64,000 nucleotides of DNA, taken from contig WRAO01000005.1 of NCBI GenBank assembly GCA_009780175.1, positions 1 through 64,000 on the forward strand, in the 5' to 3' direction. Shown in pieces: positions 1-8,316 of this stretch. Numbering within the stretch: the stretch's first letter is position 1; the number at the start of each line of letters is the position of its first letter. Source of the stretch: Oscillospiraceae bacterium. GTDB lineage: Bacteria > Bacillota > Clostridia > Oscillospirales > Oscillospiraceae. Under the pieces are notes generated by a model. The model saw nothing but the letters and a program-made list of their open reading frames with translations. It had not been told where the DNA came from and did no database searches. Made by a program: the position numbers and the translations under genes.

Positions 1-584
1 ACGACTCTCCCTTCCAAAGCCTCAGAGAGGTCATCGAAGCGGTTAGAGAGAACCCAGGCTCTGTCATTGTCTCCAGCACCGGCGGCATCTCCCTCGGTTC
101 CGTCGCGTACTATCTGCTCCAACACCTGGAAGACGTCGAGTTCAGCTACGTCCCCTTTGACGGCGGCGCAGACGCAGTGCTCGCCCTCCTCGGCGGCCAT
201 GTAGACATCACCCTGGAAAACCCCGGCACCGTTCGCGCCCACTTTGAAGCCGGCACCATCAGACCGCTTGCCATCGCCTACGAATATCGCATCCCCGGCT
301 TTGAAAATACCCCCACATTCCGGGAAGAGGGTGTAGATATCGTCCTCTCCCAAGTGCGCGGTTTCATCATGCCGCCCGGCGTCCCGCATTATGTAGTCGA
401 GTTCTGGGAAAATATCTTCCAACAAGTATTTGAAACCCCAGAATTCCAATACGCGTATCTGCTGGACAACAGCCTAATCCCGCTGTTTCTAAATTCAGGA
501 GATTACCTAATCGCCTTTGAAGAAATCACAGCCTTCTTCTTGGAAGCATTCGCCATGATGGGCTTTGACGTCGTCGACTGGTAA
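1..584 (+). CDS. TctC/Bug-family tripartite tricarboxylate transporter substrate-binding protein (3' part)
   Basis: The frame is open from base 3 to the stop at 582-584, so only the C-terminal ~193 residues are present. The text shows a STGG segment, then VPFDGGADAVLALLGGHVD and a late 'GFIMPPGVP' segment, all typical of the periplasmic-type binding proteins of TctABC importers, which bind citrate or other carboxylates outside the membrane. The next two genes are TctB and TctA, 24 and 15 bp apart, which confirms the assignment. The signal peptide and ligand-binding N-lobe lie outside the window, so the substrate cannot be judged. Codon use matches the neighbours. An internal ATG at 177 is not the true start. 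Confidence 0.9.
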   Translation, partial: DSPFQSLREVIEAVRENPGSVIVSSTGGISLGSVAYYLLQHLEDVEFSYVPFDGGADAVLALLGGHVDITLENPGTVRAHFEAGTIRPLAIAYEYRIPGFENTPTFREEGVDIVLSQVRGFIMPPGVPHYVVEFWENIFQQVFETPEFQYAYLLDNSLIPLFLNSGDYLIAFEEITAFFLEAFAMMGFDVVDW

Positions 585-608
585 ATCTAAAACTTGTGAG
601 GTAAGACG

Positions 609-1073
609 ATGAAAAGGGCGGACCTAATCACAGGCGCGTTGCTATTCGTAGTAGCCGCTTACATAACACACACAGCATACGGATTAACCCTATGGACAAC
701 GGGGCGCGACAGCGCCCCGGGTCCGGGCTTCGTTCCATTTGTCGCGGGGCTTTCTGTCATGATTTTGTCAGTGGCACTCATCATCCGCGCACTACTGTCA
801 AAAGAAACCGTAAACGAGAAAATCTTCACAAAAGAAAAGCTCAAGCCGCTCATCATCATTGGCGGCGGCGCATTAGGCGCTAGCTTGCTGGTCGATTATC
901 TCGGATTCATTCTCTCCATGGGCCTGATGGGTGGCTTCTTAACCTTCGCCCTCTCCGAAAAACGCAATTGGATTCACATCGCGGCAATCACCGTCATTAT
1001 CCCAATCGCGTTCCACTTTATATTCACAGTCGGGTTGTCCGCAAGGCTTCCCGTCGGAATATTCGGAATATAG
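609..1073 (+). CDS. TctB-family small membrane subunit of tripartite tricarboxylate transporter
   Basis: A 154-residue protein with about four hydrophobic segments (roughly residues 5-25, 38-58, 78-100 and 118-145), the size and topology of TctB, the small membrane subunit. The early GRDSAPGPGFVPF segment is the family signature following the first membrane helix. It would pair with the large TctA subunit in the membrane and use the binding protein encoded just upstream. The start ATG follows GTGAGG at a suitable distance and the gene begins 24 bp after tctC. The three genes look like one transcript whose promoter is outside the window. Confidence 0.88.
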   Translation: MKRADLITGALLFVVAAYITHTAYGLTLWTTGRDSAPGPGFVPFVAGLSVMILSVALIIRALLSKETVNEKIFTKEKLKPLIIIGGGALGASLLVDYLGFILSMGLMGGFLTFALSEKRNWIHIAAITVIIPIAFHFIFTVGLSARLPVGIFGI

Positions 1074-1088
1074 GGGAGGAGAGAAACT

Positions 1089-2603
1089 GTGGAAGCATTA
1101 CAAAATCTATTTTCCATCGGGTTTCAAGTTGCGTTCCAACCCATGAACCTGTTCTACTGCTTGCTCGGTGTCATGGCTGGCACCACAATCGGCGTCCTGC
1201 CGGGCCTCGGCCCCTCCGCCGGACTTGCCGTGCTCCTGCCGCTCACCTTCGGCATGGACCCGACCGCCGGCATCATCCTATTGGCCGGTATCTACTACGG
1301 CTCCATGTACGGCGGCTCCCTGACCTCCATCATGATTAACACCCCCGGCGCCCCCTCGTCCGTCGCAACCGCGATTGACGGATACCAAATGACCCTACAG
1401 GGGAGAGTGGGTCCCGCCATGGGCATGGACGCCTTCGCCTCCTTCATCGGCGGCACCGTCGGCATCATCATCTTTACCTTCTTGGCACCGATGCTCGCAG
1501 GCGTCGCCATCGCCTTCGGCCCCCCGGAATACTTCGCTCTGATGATCCTCGGCCTCACGGCCCTCGTCAGCATGGCCGGAGACGATCCGATCAAAGGCTA
1601 CATCAGCGCCTTCATCGGACTCTTCCTCGCCATGGTCGGCCTAGACCTCGTTACCGGTGCGCCGCGCTTCACCTACGGCAGCCTGCGCCTCATGGGCGGA
1701 TTCAACTTTATCCCCGTCACCATGGGCCTATTCGGTATCAGCGAGATCATCATCTCCAGTATCGGCAAAGAAAAGAAACTCCATATCCCGACCGAGAACC
1801 TTAAACTCCGCAAACTGCTCCCTTCGTGGCAAGACTGGAAGGACTCCAGAATCGGCCTTATCGTTGGTAGCCTTTCCGGTTCCGCTGTCGGCGTACTGCC
1901 CGGAGCAGGCGCAACCATCGCCTCCTTCATCGCCTACGACTCAACCAAAAAACTGGCAAAGAACAAAGAACAGTTCGGCAAAGGCGCAATCGCGGGCGTC
2001 GCCGCCCCCGAGTCTGCCAACAGTTCCGCGTCCATCCTCTCGATGGTACCCATGCTCACCCTCGGCGTCCCCGGCTCAGCAAGCACAGCCATCATGATGG
2101 GTGCGCTCCTGATGTTCGGTATGCGCCCCGGCCCATTGCTGTTTGACAATAACCCAGAATTCGTCTGGGGCCTCGTCGGCAGTATGTACATCGGAAACTT
2201 CTTCCTAATCATCGCATCGCTCCTTCTCGTTCCCATCTTCGCACGGATCGTGCTCGTCCCGCGTGGACTCCTCAACGCCGTGGTTATGGCATTCATCTTA
2301 ATCGGCGCATACTCCCTGGACAACAGCATGTTCACCGTGTTCATGACCCTCATTTTCGGCGTAGTCGGTGTCATCTTGAAATTCCTCAAGATTCCGGTCG
2401 TGCCGCTCGTGCTCGCACTCGTCCTCGGACGGCTGATGGAAATCTCCCTGCGCCAGTCTCTCATTATGTCGCAAGGCAGTGCATTCATCTTCTTCTCCCG
2501 GCCGATTTCCGGCACGCTCATGGCAATCAGCATCATCGCCGTACTCTACCCGTTTATCAAGAAACTGATCCAAAAAAGCCGCAACACAAGCAAGGAATCC
2601 TAA
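1089..2603 (+). CDS. TctA-family large membrane subunit of tripartite tricarboxylate transporter
   Basis: A 504-residue, very hydrophobic protein with 11-12 predicted membrane segments. It carries the duplicated TctA signature: GVLPGLGPSAG near residue 36 and GVLPGAGATIASFIAY near residue 262, reflecting the internal repeat of the family. The start is GTG at 1089, preceded by AGGGGAGGAG. TctA is the permease that moves the carboxylate with a cation while TctC delivers substrate. The length is that of the family (about 500). The gene is the last of the clear tctCBA set. A 99-bp spacer follows before the Fe-S gene, and I saw no terminator there. Confidence 0.93.
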   Translation: MEALQNLFSIGFQVAFQPMNLFYCLLGVMAGTTIGVLPGLGPSAGLAVLLPLTFGMDPTAGIILLAGIYYGSMYGGSLTSIMINTPGAPSSVATAIDGYQMTLQGRVGPAMGMDAFASFIGGTVGIIIFTFLAPMLAGVAIAFGPPEYFALMILGLTALVSMAGDDPIKGYISAFIGLFLAMVGLDLVTGAPRFTYGSLRLMGGFNFIPVTMGLFGISEIIISSIGKEKKLHIPTENLKLRKLLPSWQDWKDSRIGLIVGSLSGSAVGVLPGAGATIASFIAYDSTKKLAKNKEQFGKGAIAGVAAPESANSSASILSMVPMLTLGVPGSASTAIMMGALLMFGMRPGPLLFDNNPEFVWGLVGSMYIGNFFLIIASLLLVPIFARIVLVPRGLLNAVVMAFILIGAYSLDNSMFTVFMTLIFGVVGVILKFLKIPVVPLVLALVLGRLMEISLRQSLIMSQGSAFIFFSRPISGTLMAISIIAVLYPFIKKLIQKSRNTSKES

Positions 2604-2648
2604 GTCCACATAAATTTCGGCGAACAGTCCCATTTTATCCACGTCAGC

Positions 2649-2675
2649 ATGTATGATGTCTTACAAATCATACAT
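2649..2675. promoter_or_regulatory. Inverted repeat upstream of the Fe-S gene, candidate operator or leader hairpin
   Basis: ATGTATGAT and ATCATACAT form perfect 9-bp arms around a 9-base spacer. The element ends 14 bp before the AGGAGG of the 2703 gene. No T-run follows, so it is unlikely to be a terminator. A 27-bp dyad of this kind suits a dimeric repressor such as those controlling carboxylate transport genes, but no regulator gene is visible in the window. Confidence 0.45.
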
Positions 2676-2702
2676 CAAAATAATTCTCAGGAGGTTTTTG
2701 CA

Positions 2703-3437
2703 ATGGCTTCTATCGTATCAAATCTGTGTACAGGGTGTAAACTTTGCCAAAAGTATTGCTCTGTAGACGCAATCGGCTTCGACGAAGCAACCAAGAAATG
2801 CGTGATCGACCCGATCAGATGTACCGAATGCTACGTCTGCATCCGCCAAAAAGTCTGCCCCAAAGACGCGATCGTCCCGCCCGCATTGGATAGCTTCCTC
2901 AAGCAATTCCAACACGTCCTCAGCGACCCGATGGAAAACCACGGCGTCACCGGTGTTACCGGCCGTGGAACTGAAGAAGTAAAAACCAACGACGTCACCG
3001 GCCGCGTTAAACGCGGACAAGTCGGCATCTGCATCGACATGGGCCGCCCCGGCATGGGCGTATTCCTACGCGACGCTGAAAAAGTCGCCATGGCCTGCGC
3101 CGCAGCTGGCGTAGAACTCCAAGGCGAAGAGCACACCCCACTGGGCGCCCTGATGCCGGACCTCAAAACCGGAAAACTCCAAGACGACTGCCTCGATTAT
3201 CACTTGCTCTCTGTTATCGTCGAAGGCGTCACCACGGAAGCGAACCTGCCAAACGTACTCAAAGCGCTCGACAAAGTCCAACACACAATCGACACCGTCT
3301 TCTCGCTCGGCCTCATCCTGCGCACGAACGACGCCGGCTACACAGAAGCGCTCGATTGTCTGGAAGAACTCGGCATCAACTATCCATATCGCGGCAAAGT
3401 AAACGTCGGACTCGGCAAGCCGCTGTGCGATGAATAA
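2703..3437 (+). CDS. Ferredoxin-like double 4Fe-4S protein with unrecognised C-terminal domain
   Basis: The protein has 244 residues from the ATG at 2703, which sits 8 bases after a perfect AGGAGG; an in-frame ATG at 2649 lies inside an inverted repeat and is disfavoured. Residues 9-19 hold C-x2-C-x2-C-x3-C and residues 40-52 hold C-x2-C-x2-C-x5-C, so two 4Fe-4S clusters are expected, the second slightly irregular. After a flexible stretch (about 75-105) comes a soluble alpha/beta-looking domain of about 140 residues that I do not recognise. There is no signal peptide or membrane segment, so it should be cytoplasmic. It lies between tctA and another Cys-rich gene 17 bp downstream. Electron transfer or Fe-S-dependent sensing is possible; substrate and partner are unknown. 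Confidence 0.75.
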   Translation: MASIVSNLCTGCKLCQKYCSVDAIGFDEATKKCVIDPIRCTECYVCIRQKVCPKDAIVPPALDSFLKQFQHVLSDPMENHGVTGVTGRGTEEVKTNDVTGRVKRGQVGICIDMGRPGMGVFLRDAEKVAMACAAAGVELQGEEHTPLGALMPDLKTGKLQDDCLDYHLLSVIVEGVTTEANLPNVLKALDKVQHTIDTVFSLGLILRTNDAGYTEALDCLEELGINYPYRGKVNVGLGKPLCDE

Positions 3438-3454
3438 TTAGGGAGGATACATAA

Positions 3455-4081
3455 ATGACACACTCACTGCATCGTTCTGGGAATATTGAATGTCAGAAAA
3501 AAGACTTCATCTGGTTCATGTATCAAACAAAAAGCGTGAACGACAAGGACATCAAACCCAAGGCAGTCCAATTCATCGCCGTAGCCGAAGCCCAAGGCAG
3601 CCCAAACTGGGGCGATGTCAAAACCGGCCCGAGAACCCGCTTCAGCTGTGGCGAAATCATCGAGAAAATCACCGACAAATCCCGTATTCGCGGTGTATTC
3701 ACCAGCAAAGAGCAAGTCATCGGCTTCTTGAAAGACATTAAGCGTCTCGACCTCGGCCAATCCGTCATCATCACCGGCGTCCTGACAGAAGTGCTCCCCG
3801 CTTGCCAAGAAGTCGGCGTCAAAATCCACTCCATCAACTACGCGCTCGGCATCTGGGGCAAAAAAGAAAACCTGCCCGATGAAGAAACCCTCTCCATCAC
3901 AACCATGTGCGGCCACCACATGATCCCGCCGAAATTCGTGCAACATATGGTCAGCCAAGTGGAAAAAGGGAAGATTACAGCGGAAGACGCCTCCAGACAA
4001 ATGTCCGACCTCTGCTATTGCGGCATCTTCAACCAAGTCCGATGTGCCAAGATCGTCAAAGAGATGGCAGGGAAGAAATAG
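3455..4081 (+). CDS. Unrecognised Cys-rich protein paired with the 4Fe-4S protein
   Basis: 208 residues, start ATG preceded by AGGGAGG. I do not recognise the family. Cys residues are spread through the chain (near residues 13, 64, 125, 155, then LCYCG and VRC near 190-198), and TMCGHHMIPP in the second half looks like a metal or cluster site. No membrane segments or signal peptide are seen. It starts 17 bp after the ferredoxin-like gene, so the two are almost certainly co-transcribed and may form a complex. A strong hairpin follows. Calling it an oxidoreductase subunit would be a guess based only on its neighbour. Confidence 0.65.
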   Translation: MTHSLHRSGNIECQKKDFIWFMYQTKSVNDKDIKPKAVQFIAVAEAQGSPNWGDVKTGPRTRFSCGEIIEKITDKSRIRGVFTSKEQVIGFLKDIKRLDLGQSVIITGVLTEVLPACQEVGVKIHSINYALGIWGKKENLPDEETLSITTMCGHHMIPPKFVQHMVSQVEKGKITAEDASRQMSDLCYCGIFNQVRCAKIVKEMAGKK

Positions 4082-4097
4082 ACCATTCCTGAACAAA

Positions 4098-4141
4098 AAC
4101 CCCATAAGGCAAGGCCAAACCCGGCCTTGCCTTATGGGGTT
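4098..4141 (+). terminator. Long perfect hairpin ending the tct/Fe-S transcript
   Basis: Two perfectly complementary 19-base arms (4098-4116 and 4123-4141) enclose a 6-base loop. It starts 16 bp after the stop of the Cys-rich gene and precedes the symporter promoter. Only a poor T-run follows, so termination may be inefficient or the hairpin may mainly stabilise the transcript 3' end. Confidence 0.7.
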
Positions 4142-4193
4142 CCTTCGTGAACCGCGCTCATAGCGCAATAATTTTCAAAAAGTTAACAATAGA

Positions 4194-4222
4194 TTGACTT
4201 TGCGACCCAACTGCTGTAGAAT
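4194..4222 (+). promoter_or_regulatory. Sigma-A-type promoter of the symporter gene
   Basis: TTGACT at 4194-4199 and TAGAAT at 4217-4222 are separated by 17 bp, a near-consensus vegetative promoter. The expected start point is around 4229, leaving a leader of about 50 bases before the ATG at 4282. Confidence 0.75.
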
Positions 4223-4281
4223 ACTTGAAATAATGAACGGGGTAACAGTGTGCGACAAAAAATTAAGGGAGAGATCGTTTC

Positions 4282-5529
4282 ATGAAAAAGTTCAAGCTCG
4301 GACTATTGCCAAAGCTAATTATCGGTATCATCGTAGGTATCATCCTAGGTCTTCTCGCCGGCGAAATGCAATCCATGTCAAGCGGTATGGCACGTTTCGG
4401 TATTGTGATCATGCAGATCTACGCTACCATCACAACCATGTTCCACCAATTCCTCATGTTCTCCATCCCCTTGATCATCATGGGCTTCCTCATCCCGGGC
4501 ATCACAGAGATCGGGAAAAACGCCGGTCGCCTCGTCGGCATCGTCGTCGTATTCGCCTACTTGCTGACCGTTTCGGCCGGTATCGTCGCATACTTTGTAA
4601 CATACGCACTGTCTGATGTCATCGTAGCAACAAGCGGTGACCTCGGTGCCTATAGAGCGCCCGTACCTCCCCCCATCGCATTGGGCATTCCCCCGATTAT
4701 GGGCGTTATCACCGCACTTGTCCTGTCCTTTATCGTGGGTATTTTCTTGACCACGCTGGAAGGCGAAAGCACTCTGAAAAAAGCCATCTTTGATCTCCAA
4801 CACATTGTAAAGCAACTGGTGCATAAGGTCATTATCCCTGTGCTGCCATTCCATATTTCCGGCCTCTTCGCCGCAATGGCCTATGAGGGTCAAATCGTAG
4901 AAGCAATGGGCATCTTCGCCAGATTGTTTATCCTCATCATCGTCATGCATCTGATCTTCCTGCTCGTTCTGTACGTAATCGCAGGCGCGCTCTACGGTGC
5001 AAATCCGTTCCGTCTGATGAAAATCATGCTCCCGACCTACCTCACAGCCCTCGGAACCCAGTCTTCCATGGCTACGATGCCCGTTAACTACCTCAACGTC
5101 AAGAAAATCGGCATCGACCCCAAAGTTGCCGAGTTCATCGTCCCCTTCGGTGCAACCATCCTGCTCCCGGGTAGCACAATGTCCATTGTCGCCTGCGCCG
5201 TAGTAGTTATGGCGATGTTTGGCGAACCGGTTACCCTCGCTATGATTATTCCCTTCGTCATGATGCTGGGTGTTATGATGGTTGCCGCTCCCGGCGTACC
5301 CGGCGGTGCAATCATGGCGGCCCTGGGCGCACTCGAAATCTCACTCGGGTTCAGCGCTCCCATGATGACCCTCATGATGGCCCTCTACTTCGCACAAGAC
5401 AGCTTCGGCACTGCAGTCAACATCTCCGGAGACGGCGCAGTTGCCATGTACCTCAACCGCTTCCTCGGCCACAAAACACTCAAACCAGTCTCCACCGCAG
5501 AAGCCGAGAGCGGCACAACAAACAACTAA
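4282..5529 (+). CDS. Dicarboxylate/amino acid:cation symporter (DAACS/SDF family)
   Basis: 415 residues with the N-terminal LPKLIIGIIVGIILGLLAGE typical of the DctA/GltP family. The C-terminal half has the re-entrant-loop signatures: ATILLPGSTMS, a VPGGAIMAALG segment and FAQDSFGTAVNISGDGAVA, where the Asp and Asn bind substrate and sodium. About eight helices plus two hairpins are expected. The protein imports C4-dicarboxylates or acidic amino acids with Na+ or H+. RBS is AAGGGAGAG. It has its own promoter and a terminator on each side, so it is a single-gene unit, although its function fits the upstream carboxylate transporter. Confidence 0.9.
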   Translation: MKKFKLGLLPKLIIGIIVGIILGLLAGEMQSMSSGMARFGIVIMQIYATITTMFHQFLMFSIPLIIMGFLIPGITEIGKNAGRLVGIVVVFAYLLTVSAGIVAYFVTYALSDVIVATSGDLGAYRAPVPPPIALGIPPIMGVITALVLSFIVGIFLTTLEGESTLKKAIFDLQHIVKQLVHKVIIPVLPFHISGLFAAMAYEGQIVEAMGIFARLFILIIVMHLIFLLVLYVIAGALYGANPFRLMKIMLPTYLTALGTQSSMATMPVNYLNVKKIGIDPKVAEFIVPFGATILLPGSTMSIVACAVVVMAMFGEPVTLAMIIPFVMMLGVMMVAAPGVPGGAIMAALGALEISLGFSAPMMTLMMALYFAQDSFGTAVNISGDGAVAMYLNRFLGHKTLKPVSTAEAESGTTNN

Positions 5530-5541
5530 ATCAGACCGAAC

Positions 5542-5576
5542 AAACCCCGGCTACCCCCAAAGGGCAGCCGGGGTTT
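5542..5576 (+). terminator. Intrinsic terminator after the symporter
   Basis: Arms AAACCCCGGCT (5542-5552) and AGCCGGGGTTT (5566-5576) are perfectly complementary, with further partial pairing inside the loop. The right arm ends in TTT. It begins 13 bp after the symporter stop. Confidence 0.75.
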
Positions 5577-5629
5577 CATAATTTCCCGAATTTTCTGCCA
5601 TACTATCCCCACAGAGGAGGGGATACCCC

Positions 5630-5779
5630 ATGCCAAAAGACAGACAACTAGACCCAAAACCCACCCGCAAAGAAAAAGCAAAAGGCGGCCCAACCCACGC
5701 CGAAAGCGAACAGCAAAACCAAAGCCGAAACGACAAAAAGCAATCCGGCACCCGCCACAAACCCGGAAGTGACAAATAA
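5630..5779 (+). CDS. Small basic hydrophilic protein of 49 residues, unknown
   Basis: ATG at 5630 is preceded by GAGGAGGGG, an excellent ribosome binding site, and the frame runs 49 codons to TAA. The product starts MPKDRQLDPKPTRKEKAKGG and is rich in Lys, Arg, Gln, Asn and Gly with almost no hydrophobic residues, so it should be soluble and probably disordered. Small, highly charged proteins of this kind are common among spore proteins, but I do not recognise a family. It stands alone after a terminator and before a convergent hairpin. A longer minus-strand frame across the same bases lacks a comparable RBS. Confidence 0.55.
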   Translation: MPKDRQLDPKPTRKEKAKGGPTHAESEQQNQSRNDKKQSGTRHKPGSDK

Positions 5780-5793
5780 ACGAGTAACAAAAC

Positions 5794-5820
5794 GCCGCCC
5801 CGCCATCGCGTAGGGGCGGC
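5794..5820. terminator. Hairpin between convergent small genes
   Basis: GCCGCCCC (5794-5801) pairs with GGGGCGGC (5813-5820). On the minus strand the stem is followed by TTTTGTT, so it can terminate the minus-strand 67-residue gene. On the plus strand no T-run follows. Confidence 0.55.
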
Positions 5821-5898
5821 ATTCTGCCGCCTGTCCCTGCAAATCATTTGTTGCAGATGCGACAATTCTATTTTATAATGATAACCGTGGAAAAGAAG

Positions 5899-6102
5899 TT
5901 ATCTTGCCGGGGGAGGGTTCTCCTCGTCCTTCTCCTCCTCTTTCTCAATCCGGCAAAGCTCCCGCAACGCCTCCATCGTGAGCATCTCCTTACTCAGCAG
6001 GGAGAGAAACAGGGCAAGATTCGTAAACTCCCGCTCTTCGAGGTTCGTGTAGAGATAGTTCGCGGCAAGCGCGAGCAGGAGATTGAGCTCAGTGGGCCGC
6101 AT
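5899..6102 (-). CDS. Small protein of 67 residues, DUF6774-like
   Basis: Start ATG at 6102 with GGAG seven bases upstream; an in-frame ATG 48 bases earlier has no RBS. The product (MRPTELNLLLALAANYLYTN...) is a short helical protein of alternating hydrophobic and acidic positions with a Glu/Lys-rich, Pro-ending tail. The ELxLLxALAxxL...LxxxEFxxLALFLxLLS pattern resembles DUF6774 proteins of Clostridia (family recalled, not searched), which have no known function. It is convergent with the 49-residue gene and has a hairpin with T-run beyond its stop. No membrane segment is long enough to be certain. Confidence 0.6.
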   Translation of the reverse strand: MRPTELNLLLALAANYLYTNLEEREFTNLALFLSLLSKEMLTMEALRELCRIEKEEEKDEENPPPAR

Positions 6103-6229
6103 AATATAGCTCCAAATACCAAAGAGGACGCACAACAGTCCGCAGATCAATATGTAAGGACGACCGGGGGGCCGCCCAATCGGTAAAACGCATGCGCCCT
6201 CTTATGGTGAGTTGCCCACACAATGTGGA

Positions 6230-6370
6230 CTAATCCATTCTATGCCACCGACCGAAATAGAGTGAAGTCAAAACCAAAACAACCAACGCACCAACCGCTA
6301 CATGCTGTCTCACCCTCCGCCAAAACACCCGCCAAACCAATCGAATGCCCCACCATTTCAATCGTTTCAT
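6230..6370 (-). CDS. Candidate 46-residue Trp/Arg-rich single-pass membrane protein
   Basis: The frame from ATG 6370 has GGAG eight bases upstream on the minus strand. It encodes MKRLKWWGIRLVWRVFWRRV followed by a hydrophobic stretch (AVGALVVLVLTSLYF) and a short tail. A basic, Trp-rich amphipathic start followed by a membrane helix is coherent and unlikely by chance. I recognise no family. It lies in the 340-bp gap between the 67-residue gene and abcF, on the strand opposite the abcF leader, so it could also be a chance frame. Confidence 0.4.
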   Translation of the reverse strand: MKRLKWWGIRLVWRVFWRRVRQHVAVGALVVLVLTSLYFGRWHRMD

Positions 6371-6441
6371 ACCCATTTCTCCCACACTGTTTCTACCTAG
6401 TATCGGGAGCCATGGCAAATTTTATACCGGGAGACAACCCT

Positions 6442-8316
6442 ATGATCGACATCAGCGTCCAAAACCTCGTCAAAGCCTACGAAGTAGACAAAAACATCCT
6501 AGACGGCCTGACCTTCGAAATCCAGGCCGGAGAACGGGTGGGCCTCCTCGGCAAAAACGGGGCAGGGAAGACCACCCTCTTTCGTCTATTGTCCGGCGAA
6601 CTTGAAAAAGACGAAGGCGAAATCGTCATCGGCCCCGGAAAACGCCTCGGCCTCATCTCCCAAATCCCCAAATACCCTGCGGACTACACAACCGAAGACG
6701 TCCTAAAAGAGGCTCACACCCGCCTCTACCAACTAGAAGCCGAATTGGAAACCCTCTCAGAGCAAATGGCACAGAACGCCACGCCAGAAGTCATGGCCCG
6801 CTACGACAAAACCCTAGCCAACTTCGAACGCCTCGGCGGCTACGAAATGGAAACCGACCGCAACCGCGTCTGCGGCGGCCTAGACATCCCAAGCACCATG
6901 CGCGCCCAACGATTCAACACCCTCTCCGGCGGCGAAAAAACCCGAGTCAATCTAGCCCGCCTCATCCTAGAAAAAACCGACATCCTCCTCCTGGACGAGC
7001 CCACCAACCACCTAGACCTCAAAAGCACCGAATGGTTGGAGAACTACCTCGCCAAATTCCCCGGCACCGTCCTCATCATCTCCCACGACCGCTACTTCCT
7101 AGACAGCGTCGTCACAAGAACCATCGAAGTCGAACACGGTAAACTAAACTTCTACAGCGGCAACTACAGCTACTACATCGACGAAAAAGCCCGCAGGGAA
7201 GAAGAACAGCGCATCCGCTACGAGCGCGAACAAGCCGAAATCGACCGCCTCGGCAAACGCGCCGAGCAGATGATGGGCTGGGGCACCGGCAACAAGAAAA
7301 TGGCCCGAAAAGCCAAAGCCATGCAATCCCGCATCGCCCGCATGGCCCGGACCGACCGCCCCGACCACGAAAAACGCCTCCACGCCCGCCTCTCTGAAAA
7401 AGAGTTCAGAGGCGACGAACTCATCGTCCTCAAAAAACTAGCCAAACGCTTCGACAACCGCACCCTCTTCGAAGACATCAATCTCGAATCCGGCGGCGGC
7501 GAACGCATCGCCCTCATCGGCGACAACGGCACCGGCAAATCTACCCTGCTCAAACTAATCGTAGGGGAGGAGGCCCCAGACAGCGGCTCCATCAAATTCG
7601 GCCCCGCCGTCAAAAAAGCCTACTTGCCACAGCATATCCGATTTGACAGCCCAAACCGCAACATGGTAGACACCCTCCTTTACGAACTCGGCGTCTCCCC
7701 GCAAACCGCCAGAAACCGCCTCGGCGCCTTCAAATTCCACGGCGAAGACGTCTTCACACCCGTCTCCGCCCTTTCCGGCGGCGAACAAAGCCGCCTGAGA
7801 CTTTGCATGCTCATGGAAGGAGACGTCAATCTCCTCATCCTAGACGAGCCCACCAATCACCTAGACATCCAAAGCCGCGAGTGGATCGAAGAAGTCTTGG
7901 AGGACTACACCGAAGCCCTCCTCTTCGTCTCCCACGACCGCTATTTCATCAGCCGCTTCGCCACCAGAATCTGGACTCTAGAAAACGGACAGATCACCGA
8001 CTTCCACGGTACCTATGACGAATACCTCCGCCAAAAAGCCCAACAAGCCCACTACACCCAAATCGAAAAACGCAAAGAAAAACCCCAAAAACCAGCCGGA
8101 AAATCCAAAGGCCCCTCCCCAGAACGCCAACTAGCCACCCTAGAAAAACAAATCGCCGCCCTTGAAGAACAAAAAGCGACGCTAGAAGGAGAGGCCGCCG
8201 AACAATCCACCAACTACGAAGCCCTAATGGACCTCACCACAAAAATCACCGCACTGGACGAACAACTCACCAACCTCTACATCCAGTGGGAAACCATCGC
8301 GGAGGAGATAGGATGA
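6442..8316 (+). CDS. ABC-F family ATP-binding protein (Uup/YdiF-like)
   Basis: 624 residues from ATG 6442, which follows GGGAG by eight bases; the frame stays open to an ATG at 6223, but that extension is low-complexity and unlike the family. Two ABC domains are present: Walker A GKNGAGKTT (residues 37-45) and GDNGTGKST, signatures LSGGEKTR and LSGGEQSR, Walker B DEPTNHLD twice. A charged interdomain linker lies between them, and the C-terminal tail (about 550-624) is a predicted coiled coil as in Uup/YdiF. There are no membrane domains. ABC-F proteins act on ribosomes, or in Uup on DNA; which applies here is not shown. The stop overlaps the next start (ATGA). Confidence 0.9.
   Translation: MIDISVQNLVKAYEVDKNILDGLTFEIQAGERVGLLGKNGAGKTTLFRLLSGELEKDEGEIVIGPGKRLGLISQIPKYPADYTTEDVLKEAHTRLYQLEAELETLSEQMAQNATPEVMARYDKTLANFERLGGYEMETDRNRVCGGLDIPSTMRAQRFNTLSGGEKTRVNLARLILEKTDILLLDEPTNHLDLKSTEWLENYLAKFPGTVLIISHDRYFLDSVVTRTIEVEHGKLNFYSGNYSYYIDEKARREEEQRIRYEREQAEIDRLGKRAEQMMGWGTGNKKMARKAKAMQSRIARMARTDRPDHEKRLHARLSEKEFRGDELIVLKKLAKRFDNRTLFEDINLESGGGERIALIGDNGTGKSTLLKLIVGEEAPDSGSIKFGPAVKKAYLPQHIRFDSPNRNMVDTLLYELGVSPQTARNRLGAFKFHGEDVFTPVSALSGGEQSRLRLCMLMEGDVNLLILDEPTNHLDIQSREWIEEVLEDYTEALLFVSHDRYFISRFATRIWTLENGQITDFHGTYDEYLRQKAQQAHYTQIEKRKEKPQKPAGKSKGPSPERQLATLEKQIAALEEQKATLEGEAAEQSTNYEALMDLTTKITALDEQLTNLYIQWETIAEEIG

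Noticed and set aside
5526-5865. Overlapping minus-strand frames with hydrophobic Cys-rich translation
   Set aside because: They cross a terminator and lack an RBS; the 49-residue plus-strand ORF on the same bases has a perfect one.
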